Shown: positions 23,526 to 31,540 of the stretch, piece after piece
Numbering within the stretch: the first letter of the stretch is position 1
Layout: the number at the start of each line of letters is the position of its first letter
DNA from: TMED27 sp964350435
GTDB taxonomy: Bacteria; Pseudomonadota; Alphaproteobacteria; Micavibrionales; Micavibrionaceae
NCBI GenBank assembly: GCA_964350435.1
Contig: CAYGJS010000001.1
Coordinates: 1 to 64,000, forward strand
Direction: 5' to 3'
Length of the DNA: 64,000 nucleotides
Notes under the pieces: model-generated
What the model was told of the DNA's origin: nothing
The model's database searches: none
Seen by the model: the letters and a program-made list of their open reading frames with translations, nothing else
Program-made: the position numbers and the translations under genes

Positions 23526-24968
23526 ATGACAAAAACACCGATAACAGTAGCAAGAGGCGACGGCATCGGCCCCGCCATTATGGACTCCACGCTTGAAATC
23601 CTGGACGCCGCAGGCGCAGCGCTAGATATCGAAGAAATCGAGATTGGTGAGGCGGTCTATAAATCCGGCATTAAAAACGGCATCGCTGAAAGCTCTTGGG
23701 AATCTCTTCGCCGCACCAAAGTCTTCCTGAAATCCCCGATCACAACCCCCCAAGGCGGCGGCTTTAAATCTTTGAACGTGACGGTTCGCAAATCCCTCGG
23801 TCTGTTTGCGAATGTCCGCCCATGCGTGTCCTATCACCCCTTCGTGAAAACGCACCATCCGAAAATGGATCTGGTGATCATCCGTGAAAACGAAGAAGAC
23901 CTCTATGGCGGCATCGAATACCGCCAATCCCAAGACGTTATGGCCTCACTGAAGGTCATAACCCGCCCGGGCACTGAGCGCATCATGCGCTACGCTTTCG
24001 AATACGCGCGCGCCAATGGCCGTAAAAAAGTGACCTGTATGTCGAAAGACAATATCATGAAAATCTCCGATGGCCTGTTCCACGCGGTCTTCGATGAAAT
24101 TGCCGCAGAATACCCTGATATTCAAAACGACCACATGATCATCGACATCGGCACCGCCAAGGTCGCTAACCATCCTGAAATGTTCGACGTTATCGTCACC
24201 ACCAATCTTTACGGCGACATCATCTCCGACGTCGCTGCCGAAGTCACGGGCTCCGTCGGGCTTGGCGGCTCCTCCAATATCGGTGTAGATTTCGGCATGT
24301 TCGAGGCCGTTCACGGCTCTGCCCCCGATATCGCAACCCTTGGCATCGCCAACCCGTCGGGTCTTATTCTCGGCGCGATCATGATGCTGACTCATATTGG
24401 CCAAGGCGACGTGGCTTCAAAAATCCATAATGGCTGGCTGAAGACCCTCGAAGACGGAATCCACACAGGCGAAATTTACCGCGAAGGCGTATCGAAAGAA
24501 AAAGTCGGCACCGAAGGTTTCACCAAAGCGGTGATTGAACGCCTCGGCGAAATGCCCGAAACCTTTGCGGTCAAAAAATATCCGAACGTTGCGGGCGGCC
24601 TGAAACTTCCACCGCTAAGACCCCGCGTCGAAGTTTCGAAAGAGCGCGTCGGTGTTGATATTGGCATCAATTTTGACGGCAAGCCCGATGATCTGGCTGC
24701 CAAAGTCAATGCCTGCGTGACCGATAATCTCAAACTTCAGATGATCTCCAACCGCGGCACTAAAGTTTGGCCAAACGGTCAGCCGGAAACCTTCTGCGCT
24801 GATAACTGGCGCTTGCGGTTTATGTCTGATAATGGGGAGCATATTAAAACCAGCCAAGTGATCGCCCTCTTGAGTCGTATGAATGACGCCGATCTCAACT
24901 TCACGAAGTCCGTAATGCTACATAACTATGATGGCAAACCCGGCTTTACGGTGGCGCAAGGTGAATAA
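23526..24968 (+). CDS. icd: NADP-dependent isocitrate dehydrogenase, long alphaproteobacterial type
   Basis: 480 residues. Catalyses oxidative decarboxylation of isocitrate to 2-oxoglutarate in the citric acid cycle. Visible are ARGDGIGPAIMD at 9-20, SLNVTVRKSLGLFANVRP, the phosphate-binding ENEEDLYGGIEYR, the NLYGDIISDVAAEVTGSVG block with the metal-binding aspartates, and the FEAVHGSAPDIA cofactor loop. The extra C-terminal 130 residues (RPRVEVSKERVGVDIGINFD onward) mark the long family seen in Rickettsiales and other Alphaproteobacteria. AAAGGATAATCAAG precedes the ATG. Confidence 0.93.
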   Translation: MTKTPITVARGDGIGPAIMDSTLEILDAAGAALDIEEIEIGEAVYKSGIKNGIAESSWESLRRTKVFLKSPITTPQGGGFKSLNVTVRKSLGLFANVRPCVSYHPFVKTHHPKMDLVIIRENEEDLYGGIEYRQSQDVMASLKVITRPGTERIMRYAFEYARANGRKKVTCMSKDNIMKISDGLFHAVFDEIAAEYPDIQNDHMIIDIGTAKVANHPEMFDVIVTTNLYGDIISDVAAEVTGSVGLGGSSNIGVDFGMFEAVHGSAPDIATLGIANPSGLILGAIMMLTHIGQGDVASKIHNGWLKTLEDGIHTGEIYREGVSKEKVGTEGFTKAVIERLGEMPETFAVKKYPNVAGGLKLPPLRPRVEVSKERVGVDIGINFDGKPDDLAAKVNACVTDNLKLQMISNRGTKVWPNGQPETFCADNWRLRFMSDNGEHIKTSQVIALLSRMNDADLNFTKSVMLHNYDGKPGFTVAQGE

Positions 24969-24995
24969 TTTTGAAAAATAAGATATAATATTCGG

Positions 24996-25727
24996 ATGCG
25001 AGGCGTTTTCATTCTGTGTCTGATGGTTTTGGGGCTTTTCCCAGTGCGCGACGCTTTTGCGGTGCGTGAAAAGGATAAGGTTCAGATCACAAAATGGTTT
25101 ATTGTTGATCAGGATCCGATTCCGCAAGCGGTGATTGACCATGAGTTTAAGCCTACAATAGAGCCAGAATTTCGCCCGGTTAAATATTTAAAGCTCGAAC
25201 CGCCCGCGACATTGCGGCATAAAATCGAACGGCTGGTTTTTGGAATTTATACCGATGTTCCGCCGGAATATGATTATTATGGGCATCGCATTCGCATGTT
25301 TATGGCGCATGTGGGCGGGGATGTCGTGATGGCGACTGAAAATAATCTTGAGGGGCAGCTTCAAAATATTAAAACGGCCAAGACGATTTTGCGGGAATGG
25401 CGCAATGAGATTAATTTGGATGTAAAGGCGATTGAAGAAGAGATTGAAAAGAATGGCGCGCCGTCAACGGAGCGCTCTCTTTTGAAATATAACACCAAGA
25501 TTGTTTATGGTTTTATTGTTGATATGAGCAACTGGATTGCGGCTAATCAGGCTGTTCTTGAATATCTTATCAGTCTTGGCCCCAGTCAGTATACATATGA
25601 AAATCCGATTTTCAGTTTCGTAGAAAGAAAAGACGTAAACGCGTTTCGTGACCTTTACGTGCACCGCGCGGAAATGCATAAAATTCTGATCGATAAATAT
25701 CCGACTTTTCGGATGATGGTTTATTAG
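24996..25727 (+). CDS. Secreted hypothetical protein
   Basis: 243 residues with a signal peptide (about 1-22, ending PVRDAFA). The mature part is helical with DVPPEYDYYGHRIRMFMAHV and a C-terminal helix around FRDLYVHRAEMHKILIDKYP. No domain was recognised. No ribosome site precedes the ATG, but TATAAT lies at 24984-24989, six bases before it, so the mRNA may be leaderless. It is 27 bases after icd and upstream of the first copy of a folD-derived repeat. Confidence 0.65.
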   Translation: MRGVFILCLMVLGLFPVRDAFAVREKDKVQITKWFIVDQDPIPQAVIDHEFKPTIEPEFRPVKYLKLEPPATLRHKIERLVFGIYTDVPPEYDYYGHRIRMFMAHVGGDVVMATENNLEGQLQNIKTAKTILREWRNEINLDVKAIEEEIEKNGAPSTERSLLKYNTKIVYGFIVDMSNWIAANQAVLEYLISLGPSQYTYENPIFSFVERKDVNAFRDLYVHRAEMHKILIDKYPTFRMMVY

Positions 25728-25745
25728 GCTCTGGCCTAAATCTCT

Positions 25746-25806
25746 GCTGCCCGCACCGTATTGGCCAATAAACACGCAATCGTCATTGGCCTAACCCCGC
25801 CGGGGA
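25746..25806. repeat. Direct repeat derived from folD 3' end (copy 1)
   Basis: 61 bases matching 26546-26606 at 59 positions, offset by exactly 800 bp. On the minus strand it would code GGVRPMTIACLLANTVRAAE followed by Ile and a stop, a complete folD-like C-terminus. It lies downstream of vapBC, while the other copy is the true 3' end of folD. Confidence 0.9.
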
Positions 25807-25815
25807 GGGGGGCGG

Positions 25816-26208
25816 TTAAGCTGCACTTTTTATATCGGTATACTGAAAATCCTTACCCTTATATAAAAGCGGCTCGTCATATGTTTTGGCCAACGCATAG
25901 GCAATACAATCGCCAAAATTAAGCCGCGCCGCATGCCCGCTATGTTTGCCATACATCTGGTTGGCTTTGCGCGCCACATACGCATCATCTGCGGTGAAGG
26001 GAATAAGTGTAATGTCCAAGGTATCCAGCAATTCATCGAGGTGAAATTGCGTAATGAAATTATTGCCATGGTTGGCCTTCAAGCAGGCTTCTAAATAGTT
26101 CGGGCTTCCAAACTTGGGGTGCGCCGCGCTTGCAATGGCTTCAAGAAAGGCATCTTTTTCAGGCTCTATTTGCAAAATGGCGATAATGGCGGAAGTGTCG
26201 ATAATCAT
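25816..26208 (-). CDS. vapC: VapC-type PIN-domain ribonuclease toxin
   Basis: 130 residues, a single PIN domain. The acidic metal-binding set is visible as Asp4 (MIIDTSAIIAIL), Glu40 (NYLEA), Asp100 (NFGDCIAYALA) and Asp120 (GKDFQYTD). VapC toxins cut specific tRNAs or rRNA and are held inactive by VapB. Its ATG overlaps the antitoxin stop by four bases. The pair sits between two copies of the folD 3' end. Confidence 0.92.
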   Translation of the reverse strand: MIIDTSAIIAILQIEPEKDAFLEAIASAAHPKFGSPNYLEACLKANHGNNFITQFHLDELLDTLDITLIPFTADDAYVARKANQMYGKHSGHAARLNFGDCIAYALAKTYDEPLLYKGKDFQYTDIKSAA

Positions 26209-26483
26209 CCCGCAAAATCATCTTCATACATATAACCGTAAATATCATCATCCGTTGGCATGGGCTTATCCCTCCATGCTTCTTTAAACCGAAGAGCAAT
26301 TTCATTGGCTTTGGCGATTTTCTCCTCGCGGGTCAGTTTTTTCTTGGTGGGGTTTTTGCGCAGCTCTTCCAGTCGCGCATCCACTGCATTCATCACAGTT
26401 TCGGTTAAGCCCTCACCGGTCAAGGCAGCGAGCTCTCGAATTTTCGCTTCAACTTCGGGGTTTTTGATGTTTAGTCCAGCCAT
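26205..26483 (-). CDS. vapB: VapB-family antitoxin
   Basis: 92 residues of the Rv0623/PSK_trans_fac type: LNIKNPEVEAKIRELAALTG, then LTETVMNAVDARLEEL, and a basic and acidic C-terminal tail. It would bind and block the PIN toxin and repress its own promoter. It lies first in the two-gene unit. The short AT-rich gap to folD (26484-26523) probably holds the promoter. Confidence 0.88.
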   Translation of the reverse strand: MAGLNIKNPEVEAKIRELAALTGEGLTETVMNAVDARLEELRKNPTKKKLTREEKIAKANEIALRFKEAWRDKPMPTDDDIYGYMYEDDFAG

Positions 26484-26523
26484 AGCTTTTCTACCTTTCT
26501 ATAAATAATTATAGATTATAGAA

Positions 26524-27444
26524 TTAATTTTGGCAAGTTTTACCCGCCGCCCGCACCGTATTGGCCAATAAACACGCAATCGTCATTGGCCCAACCCCGC
26601 CGGGGACAGGGGTTATAGCGGAAGCGATATCCTTCACCGCATCGAAATCCACATCCCCCACGAGGTGCGTCTTTTGACCCCCACCCGAAGCACTTTGCGC
26701 TTCTTCTCTCCCGCTTTGAGGGGTAGGGGTAGGGAGGGGGCTTGAATCAACCCTGTTAATCCCTACATCAATCACAATCGCGCCTGCTTTCACCCACGAA
26801 GCCTTCACCAGTTTTGGACGCCCTACAGCCGCCACCAGAATATCGGCGTCCCTACACACTTCTGCCAAATCCTGCGTTTTCGAATGCGCCATTGTTACGG
26901 TGCAATTTTCGGCGAGTAACAGCTGCGCCATCGGTTTGCCGAACAGCAAGCTCCGCCCGATCACAACCGCTGACTTCCCGCTCAAATCTTTGCACACGGA
27001 TTTGATCAGCATCATCGACCCTTGCGGCGTGCAGGGGACGAGGCCGCTGGCATCACCAGAAACCAGCTTGCCCTGATTGATAAATGTAAGCCCGTCGACA
27101 TCCTTGGCGGGGGCAATGTGTTGGATAAGATGATCAGAATTCAAATGGTCGGGCAGGGGCAGCTGCACCAGAATCCCGTGCACGCCTGAATTGTCATTAA
27201 ATGCCTCAATCTCGGCAATCACTTCCGCCTCTGTCGCCTTGGTGGGCAGGCGGCTCTCGAAACTCCTGATCCCCACTTTCTCGCAGGCTTTGATCTTGTT
27301 GCGCACATAAACGTGGCTGGCAGGATCATCCCCCACCAAAATCACCGCCAATCCGGGCTGCGTCTTCATATTCGCAACGCGCGCGGCAAGCTCTTCGGTT
27401 AATTTTGCGGCAACGGCTTTGCCGTCAAGTATCTGGGCGGTCAT
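26524..27444 (-). CDS. folD: FolD, methylene-THF dehydrogenase/cyclohydrolase, with in-frame repeat insertion
   Basis: 306 residues. The bifunctional enzyme interconverts methylene-, methenyl- and formyl-tetrahydrofolate. Catalytic-region YVRNKIKACEKVGI is at 46-59, and the cofactor site VVIGRSLLFGKPMAQLLL and PVPGGVGPMTIACLLANT near the end are intact. Residues about 231-257 (Pro/Gln/Ser/Gly-rich) are extra compared with usual FolD, where GINRV runs almost directly into TxLVGDVDF. The extra DNA is a palindromic element. The last 60 bases are repeated 800 bp away, beyond vapBC. Confidence 0.92.
   Translation of the reverse strand: MTAQILDGKAVAAKLTEELAARVANMKTQPGLAVILVGDDPASHVYVRNKIKACEKVGIRSFESRLPTKATEAEVIAEIEAFNDNSGVHGILVQLPLPDHLNSDHLIQHIAPAKDVDGLTFINQGKLVSGDASGLVPCTPQGSMMLIKSVCKDLSGKSAVVIGRSLLFGKPMAQLLLAENCTVTMAHSKTQDLAEVCRDADILVAAVGRPKLVKASWVKAGAIVIDVGINRVDSSPLPTPTPQSGREEAQSASGGGQKTHLVGDVDFDAVKDIASAITPVPGGVGPMTIACLLANTVRAAGKTCQN
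26546..26606. repeat. Direct repeat at folD 3' end (copy 2)
   Basis: The second copy of the 61-base repeat, here part of the folD coding sequence. Differences from copy 1 are at 26548 and 26592. Together the two copies bracket vapBC as an 800-bp unit. Confidence 0.9.
26671..26753. repeat. Palindromic element inserted in frame in folD
   Basis: CCCCCACCCGAAGCAC at one end and GGGGTAGGGAGGGGGCTTG at the other, with GCGCTTCTTC and GAGAG symmetry inside. It adds about 27 codons to folD without breaking the frame and belongs with the elements at 13913 and 18283. Confidence 0.75.
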
Positions 27445-27459
27445 AATCTGTTCTTATCC

Positions 27460-27744
27460 TTAAATGCTGAGCAGGGCACCGATTACCACAGAGCGCAGCA
27501 GATTCAAACCCAAAATCACAATGATCGGCGTGATATCAATCCCGCCAATCGGGGGAATAACTTTGCGCAAAGGTTTATAAACAGGGTCAGTCGCACGCTG
27601 CAAAAGGGCGACTAGCTGCTGCGCCTGACGGTTGTCCAGATTAATCACCCCGAAAATCGTCAGCCAGCTGATCGCGATCTGCGCGACTATGATAATGATA
27701 TAAATATCAATCGCCAAGCTGAAGAGATAAATCAAAAGTCCCAT
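27460..27744 (-). CDS. yggT: YggT family membrane protein
   Basis: 94 residues, one YggT unit with two hydrophobic segments flanking the conserved ISWLTIFG and ATDPVYKPLRKVIPPIGGID. It is an inner-membrane protein, possibly linked to cell division or osmotic tolerance in other bacteria. The stop is 15 bases before folD on the same strand, so the two are probably co-transcribed. The single-unit length is usual in Alphaproteobacteria. Confidence 0.9.
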   Translation of the reverse strand: MGLLIYLFSLAIDIYIIIIVAQIAISWLTIFGVINLDNRQAQQLVALLQRATDPVYKPLRKVIPPIGGIDITPIIVILGLNLLRSVVIGALLSI

Positions 27745-27823
27745 ACTGCGTATTCCTTTATTTTTCCTTTACGCCTTTCGGTATACACTATTGGGGGAAG
27801 TAAGATAAAGGGATGTTTCGCAT

Positions 27824-28504
27824 ATGCTGGGATTGGATGTATTAACACTGGGCGGCCTTTCTGTTCTGGCGGCGGGAAGTCTCTGCCAAATTCCGAAACC
27901 CGCAGATATCTCTATCGTGCCCACCGCAGCTGCCGTGAAATATGATACCTCGCAAACCACCGCGCAAATCCAGTCGCAAAACATCGATACCATCAATCCC
28001 TATGGGTTTAATAACCTTACCCACACCAATGGTTATATGGTGGGTACAATTTCTATGAAACCCTACGCCAGTATTGGATATCATCAACTTGGCGCTCAGG
28101 ATGCCTATTGCCTGTGGTATGAAAAAATCAAGATTGAAATCTCGATCGCGCCGACAATCGTCATTCCGTCCGAAGTTGCGGCTGATCAATGCATGCTGGC
28201 TGCAGTGCAGGAGCATGAACTGAAGCATGTGATGGTAGACCGGAAAATCGTCAATAAATATGCTAAAATTATGGGGCAAAAAGTTTTTGATGGCCTGAAC
28301 CAGCGCGGCTTTGTTGCCGGTCCCTTTGCTTCAAAGGATGTTCAGAGCGTGGCCGACCGCATGCGCAAAACCGTCAATCAGCTCATCGATCTGGAATATA
28401 AGAAAATGCAGATCGAGCGACAGGAACGTCAGCAAGCGGTTGATAATATAGATGAATATGAAAGAGTCAGTGCGCAGTGTCCGGATTACAAAAGTTCTTT
28501 TTAG
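27824..28504 (+). CDS. Putative secreted zinc metallopeptidase (HELKH)
   Basis: 226 residues. There is a hydrophobic N-terminus (LTLGGLSVLAAGSLC) that could be a signal peptide with a lipobox-like end. The zinc-peptidase motif HELKH is at 131-135, preceded by MLAAVQE. Cys96 and Cys123 flank the site, as in DUF922-like secreted proteins. A long C-terminal helix (RMRKTVNQLIDLEYKKMQIE) follows. AAAGGG is 11 bases before the ATG. Substrate unknown. Confidence 0.6.
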   Translation: MLGLDVLTLGGLSVLAAGSLCQIPKPADISIVPTAAAVKYDTSQTTAQIQSQNIDTINPYGFNNLTHTNGYMVGTISMKPYASIGYHQLGAQDAYCLWYEKIKIEISIAPTIVIPSEVAADQCMLAAVQEHELKHVMVDRKIVNKYAKIMGQKVFDGLNQRGFVAGPFASKDVQSVADRMRKTVNQLIDLEYKKMQIERQERQQAVDNIDEYERVSAQCPDYKSSF

Positions 28505-28699
28505 GGGCTGGGCTCTGAGGGGGGCTTTGGGGTCGCAGGTCAAAAGTTTTGCTGGGGAGAGGTAAGTTCTCTTATCCTTCTTTCTTTGCTCTAGGCAGGT
28601 TGCGCTTGTTGTCTGGCGTTGAAATCATATTTTTGGCACGTGAGGATCAGCCCTTGACGCTTTGATTTATAGGGCTTATAACGTGCATCTATTCTTTGT

Positions 28700-28776
<77 letters not shown>

Positions 28777-29089
28777 ATCTTCTAAATTCAAACACTCTCT
28801 AACCCTTGTAATCCCTTGCAAAAGGGCAGAGTTTTTGGGCTTTTGCGCCTAAAGCTAAAGGGGGTGTGCCCTCTCAAAAAGCCATTTATACCCCCACATT
28901 CTCTCTAAATACCGATTTTTCTCTGAAGCTATAGAGGCGATTACAAAAACGCCCTTCAGCTTTTTGTTGTTTCATCTCAGTATGTTATGTTTCTTAAAAA
29001 ATTAACGGTTTTTGGGTCACAGCGTAAACTGATGTGGACATGAACAAAACCATTGTCACGTAGAGATGCGGAGAGAAATATATGGCCAA
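28777..29089. other. Intergenic stretch between tRNA-fMet and recombinase
   Basis: No supported gene. It is AT-rich on the right. A left attachment site of prophage 2 is expected here, but the right end of the prophage is outside the window, so no repeat can be matched. CCCTTGCAAAAGGG near 28813 is a short palindrome. Confidence 0.5.
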
Positions 29090-30829
29090 TCAAGCTGTTT
29101 GAGAAAATCCGAAATGCTGACGCTGATCTTCCCAGCCATTCGGGAAGGGTTTCATAAAATCGGTGAGGCTGAGGCTGTAAGGCTGGCGGCCATTCAGGAT
29201 GGCTTCGATGATGTCGGGTGCCAGTTGGGTCATGCGGATGGTCTTGGCGATATACCCGTGATCCAGCTTTTCCTGTTCTGCAAGTTTCATAATCGTCAAA
29301 TCAGGCTCGGCTTCCAGGGTTTCAAGATATTGGTGGCCGCGCCCAATGGCTCTGATCATGTTGTTTTCGTATTTGGGTCTGCGGGCTACTGATAGATCAC
29401 GTCCGTCCGGCGTGGTGATGTATTTTCTGCCGCCGCGCAGTTTGAATTTAATCGGGATGGTGATTTCCAGCGGCGTGTTTTCGGTGGGCTGTCCCTTTTT
29501 CATTTTGGCATCAGGCATCATTTCATGGAGCAATCCGGCCATGCCCATGGGGCGCAGAGCGATAATCACTTTTTCAGGATAGACGATTACCTTTTGAATA
29601 AGCAGTTTTGCAAGCCGCTGTTGCTCCACCGGAAAAAGCTCATCCCAGAGAAGATCAAAATTTTGCAGGGTCTGGACAATCTTTGTATCATCGGGACTGC
29701 CATCATTCAAAAGCCCTTTGACCTTTTCAGTGACGCTTTTCGACCATTCTGGCCGCGTGAGGATGCGCCGCATCTGTTCAATAATCACCCCCTCCAGCAA
29801 TGGCGCCGATAATGTTTTGATCGGACAGTCATCATAACTTTTCTTCACGGCCTGGGTGCTGACGTAATATTTGTACCGCTTGTCCTTCTTTTTTACAGCA
29901 GCGCAGGTGAAGGTGTAGCCTTCCGCATCAAAGACCAAACCGCGCAGAAGATATTGCGCCTGTGTACATCGTAATGCCGAAGAATTTGGCGCTCTGTTTT
30001 CTTTCATCTCTTTGACTTTTTCAAAGTCTGCCGGATCAATAAAGCCGACATGCTCGCCTTCGTAGATGGTGCCTTTGTGACTGATCTTCCCGATATAGAC
30101 CGGGTTTTCTAATATTTTGTAAATTGAGCTTTTGGTGATTGGCTTGCCGGGATGGAAACGACCAGATTTGGCTACCCAGCTTTTTGATTGATAGCCTTTT
30201 TCTTCCAACTCACCGACCAGCTGCGTGGCCGATCCCATCTCCAGAAAGCGTTTGAATATAAACTGCACAATTTCGGCTTCATCCGGATTCATCTCCAGCT
30301 TGCGGTTGCGCACATCATAGCCCAGCGGTGGCACACCGCCCATCCACATGCCCTTACGTTTGGAAGCTGCGAACTTATCGCGGATCCGCTCAGCAGTCAT
30401 TTCTCGTTCAAACTGGGCGAAGGACTGCAGGATGTTCAATGTCAGCCGCCCCATGGAGGTATCGGTGTTAAAATGCTGGGTGACAGAGACAAAGGAGACC
30501 TTTTGCTTATCAAAAAGCTCCATGATCTTCATGAAATCGGCCATGGATCTGGATAGGCGGTCGATTTTGTAAACCACCACCACATCAATCAACCCGTCTT
30601 CAATATCTTGCATCAAGCGTTTGACGGCGGGGCGTTCCATTGATCCGCCGGAAAAACCACCGTCATCATAACGCGATGGCAGCAGCACCCATCCCTCATG
30701 TGCCTGTGCGCGGATGTGGTGTTCGGCGGCTTCGCGCTGGGCATCAAGGGAATTGAACTCCTGATCCAATCCTTCTTCGGTTGATTTGCGCGTGTAGATG
30801 GCGCAGCGCTTTTTAATCTTTTCTGCCAT
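29090..30829 (-). CDS. Large serine recombinase (integrase candidate)
   Basis: 579 residues. The resolvase catalytic domain has nucleophile Ser16 in CAIYTRKSTEEG, DGGFSGGSMERP and the YKIDRLSRSMADF helix. A recombinase domain (MGGVPPLGYDVRNRKLEMNP) and a zinc-ribbon-like coiled region to the C-terminus follow. It joins attP and attB by a Ser-DNA intermediate. I use ATG 30829, which overlaps the DUF2924 stop as TAATG, rather than the upstream in-frame ATG. Recombinases of this type travel with DUF2924 and DUF3489 genes in Alphaproteobacteria. It is the only integrase-like gene of prophage 2 in view. Confidence 0.93.
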   Translation of the reverse strand: MAEKIKKRCAIYTRKSTEEGLDQEFNSLDAQREAAEHHIRAQAHEGWVLLPSRYDDGGFSGGSMERPAVKRLMQDIEDGLIDVVVVYKIDRLSRSMADFMKIMELFDKQKVSFVSVTQHFNTDTSMGRLTLNILQSFAQFEREMTAERIRDKFAASKRKGMWMGGVPPLGYDVRNRKLEMNPDEAEIVQFIFKRFLEMGSATQLVGELEEKGYQSKSWVAKSGRFHPGKPITKSSIYKILENPVYIGKISHKGTIYEGEHVGFIDPADFEKVKEMKENRAPNSSALRCTQAQYLLRGLVFDAEGYTFTCAAVKKKDKRYKYYVSTQAVKKSYDDCPIKTLSAPLLEGVIIEQMRRILTRPEWSKSVTEKVKGLLNDGSPDDTKIVQTLQNFDLLWDELFPVEQQRLAKLLIQKVIVYPEKVIIALRPMGMAGLLHEMMPDAKMKKGQPTENTPLEITIPIKFKLRGGRKYITTPDGRDLSVARRPKYENNMIRAIGRGHQYLETLEAEPDLTIMKLAEQEKLDHGYIAKTIRMTQLAPDIIEAILNGRQPYSLSLTDFMKPFPNGWEDQRQHFGFSQTA

Positions 30830-31251
30830 TATTGCCTCTTCAATCCAAAGAACACCGGGCCAGACCACCGCGTGCCTGTAATCACGCGGGCAATGACCGA
30901 GAGGTTGGTGTATTTCATTCCCTGATATTCAAAACCGTCATTCAGCACCGTGACGCGGTGTTCTGTTCCCTGATATTCGCGGACGATCACCGTTCCCGGC
31001 GGCGGCAAATCGCGGTTGCGTTTCATCGTGCCTGCGTTGATGTCCTGCTTCATTCTTCGGATGTTTTCTTTGGTCTCCGGCGAGAGGCCGCCAAAGGCCA
31101 TCTCTTGAATGCGGTAGGCTATTTTCCGCTCAAGATTAGAGCGGTTAAATTTGGGCGGCTCGGTATCAAAATATTGTGCCCATGTTTCTTTTAAGGCCGC
31201 CATATCCATATTTTGTATTTCACTCAGTTGTTTCAAAGCCGTGTTCGTCAT
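30829..31251 (-). CDS. DUF2924 protein
   Basis: 140 residues matching DUF2924: LKETWAQYFDTEPPKFNRSN, the LERKIAYRIQEMAFGGLSPE block and a C-terminal small beta domain (GTVIVREYQGTEHRVTVLND, then YTNLSVIARVITGTRWSGPV). It is basic and likely binds nucleic acid. It is a habitual partner of large serine recombinases, possibly a directionality factor, though this is not proven. The start at 31251 is set by AAGGAGAGAGC. It is coupled to the recombinase by TAATG. Confidence 0.88.
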   Translation of the reverse strand: MTNTALKQLSEIQNMDMAALKETWAQYFDTEPPKFNRSNLERKIAYRIQEMAFGGLSPETKENIRRMKQDINAGTMKRNRDLPPPGTVIVREYQGTEHRVTVLNDGFEYQGMKYTNLSVIARVITGTRWSGPVFFGLKRQ

Positions 31252-31261
31252 GCTCTCTCCT

Positions 31262-31435
31262 TTACTTTTGCTCATTACATGCATGCTTCGCTTGGCGGTG
31301 AAGTCCAGTAGAACTCTCTCTGAATGCGCTTATTTCTTCGTGTTTTTGAACACGTACGACAGCTTTTGCCAGAATGCTGGCAATTTCATCGAGGCGTTCC
31401 TCGGTCGTCATCATGTGTGGCTGGGTTTGATTCAT
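31262..31435 (-). CDS. Small conserved ORF upstream of DUF2924, possibly frameshifted
   Basis: 57 residues from ATG 31435, with TTEERLDEIASILAKAVVRV as a recognisable start of a small protein that usually precedes DUF2924. The usual C-terminus of that family (LDF-x-A-x-x-S-x-H) is readable here only in another frame (LDFTAKRSMHVM), which runs into the DUF2924 gene. The gene may thus carry a frameshift between about 31300 and 31330. Met8 or Met9 may be the real start. It is too short to call with confidence. Confidence 0.45.
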   Translation of the reverse strand: MNQTQPHMMTTEERLDEIASILAKAVVRVQKHEEISAFRESSTGLHRQAKHACNEQK

Positions 31436-31490
31436 TATTTTGCATCATCCTGTTTTGGTTTGATGCCAATAATTGTGAGATAATGGCGCT

Positions 31491-31540
31491 GGTGAGCGCG
31501 TGGTGTTCGGTTAGTGCTTAGGTGGTGACGGGTTGGTGAT
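31491..31540. repeat. 50-bp inverted repeat, left arm
   Basis: Matches the reverse complement of 32952-33001 at 42 of 50 positions with no gap. GGTGAGCGC, CGGTTAGTGCT and TGACGGG are shared. It covers the 3' end of the 31518-32279 gene and the bases just beyond it. Confidence 0.85.

Noticed and set aside
28800..28860. Terminator after tRNA-fMet
   Set aside because: CCCTTGCAAAAGGG is short and not followed directly by a T-run.
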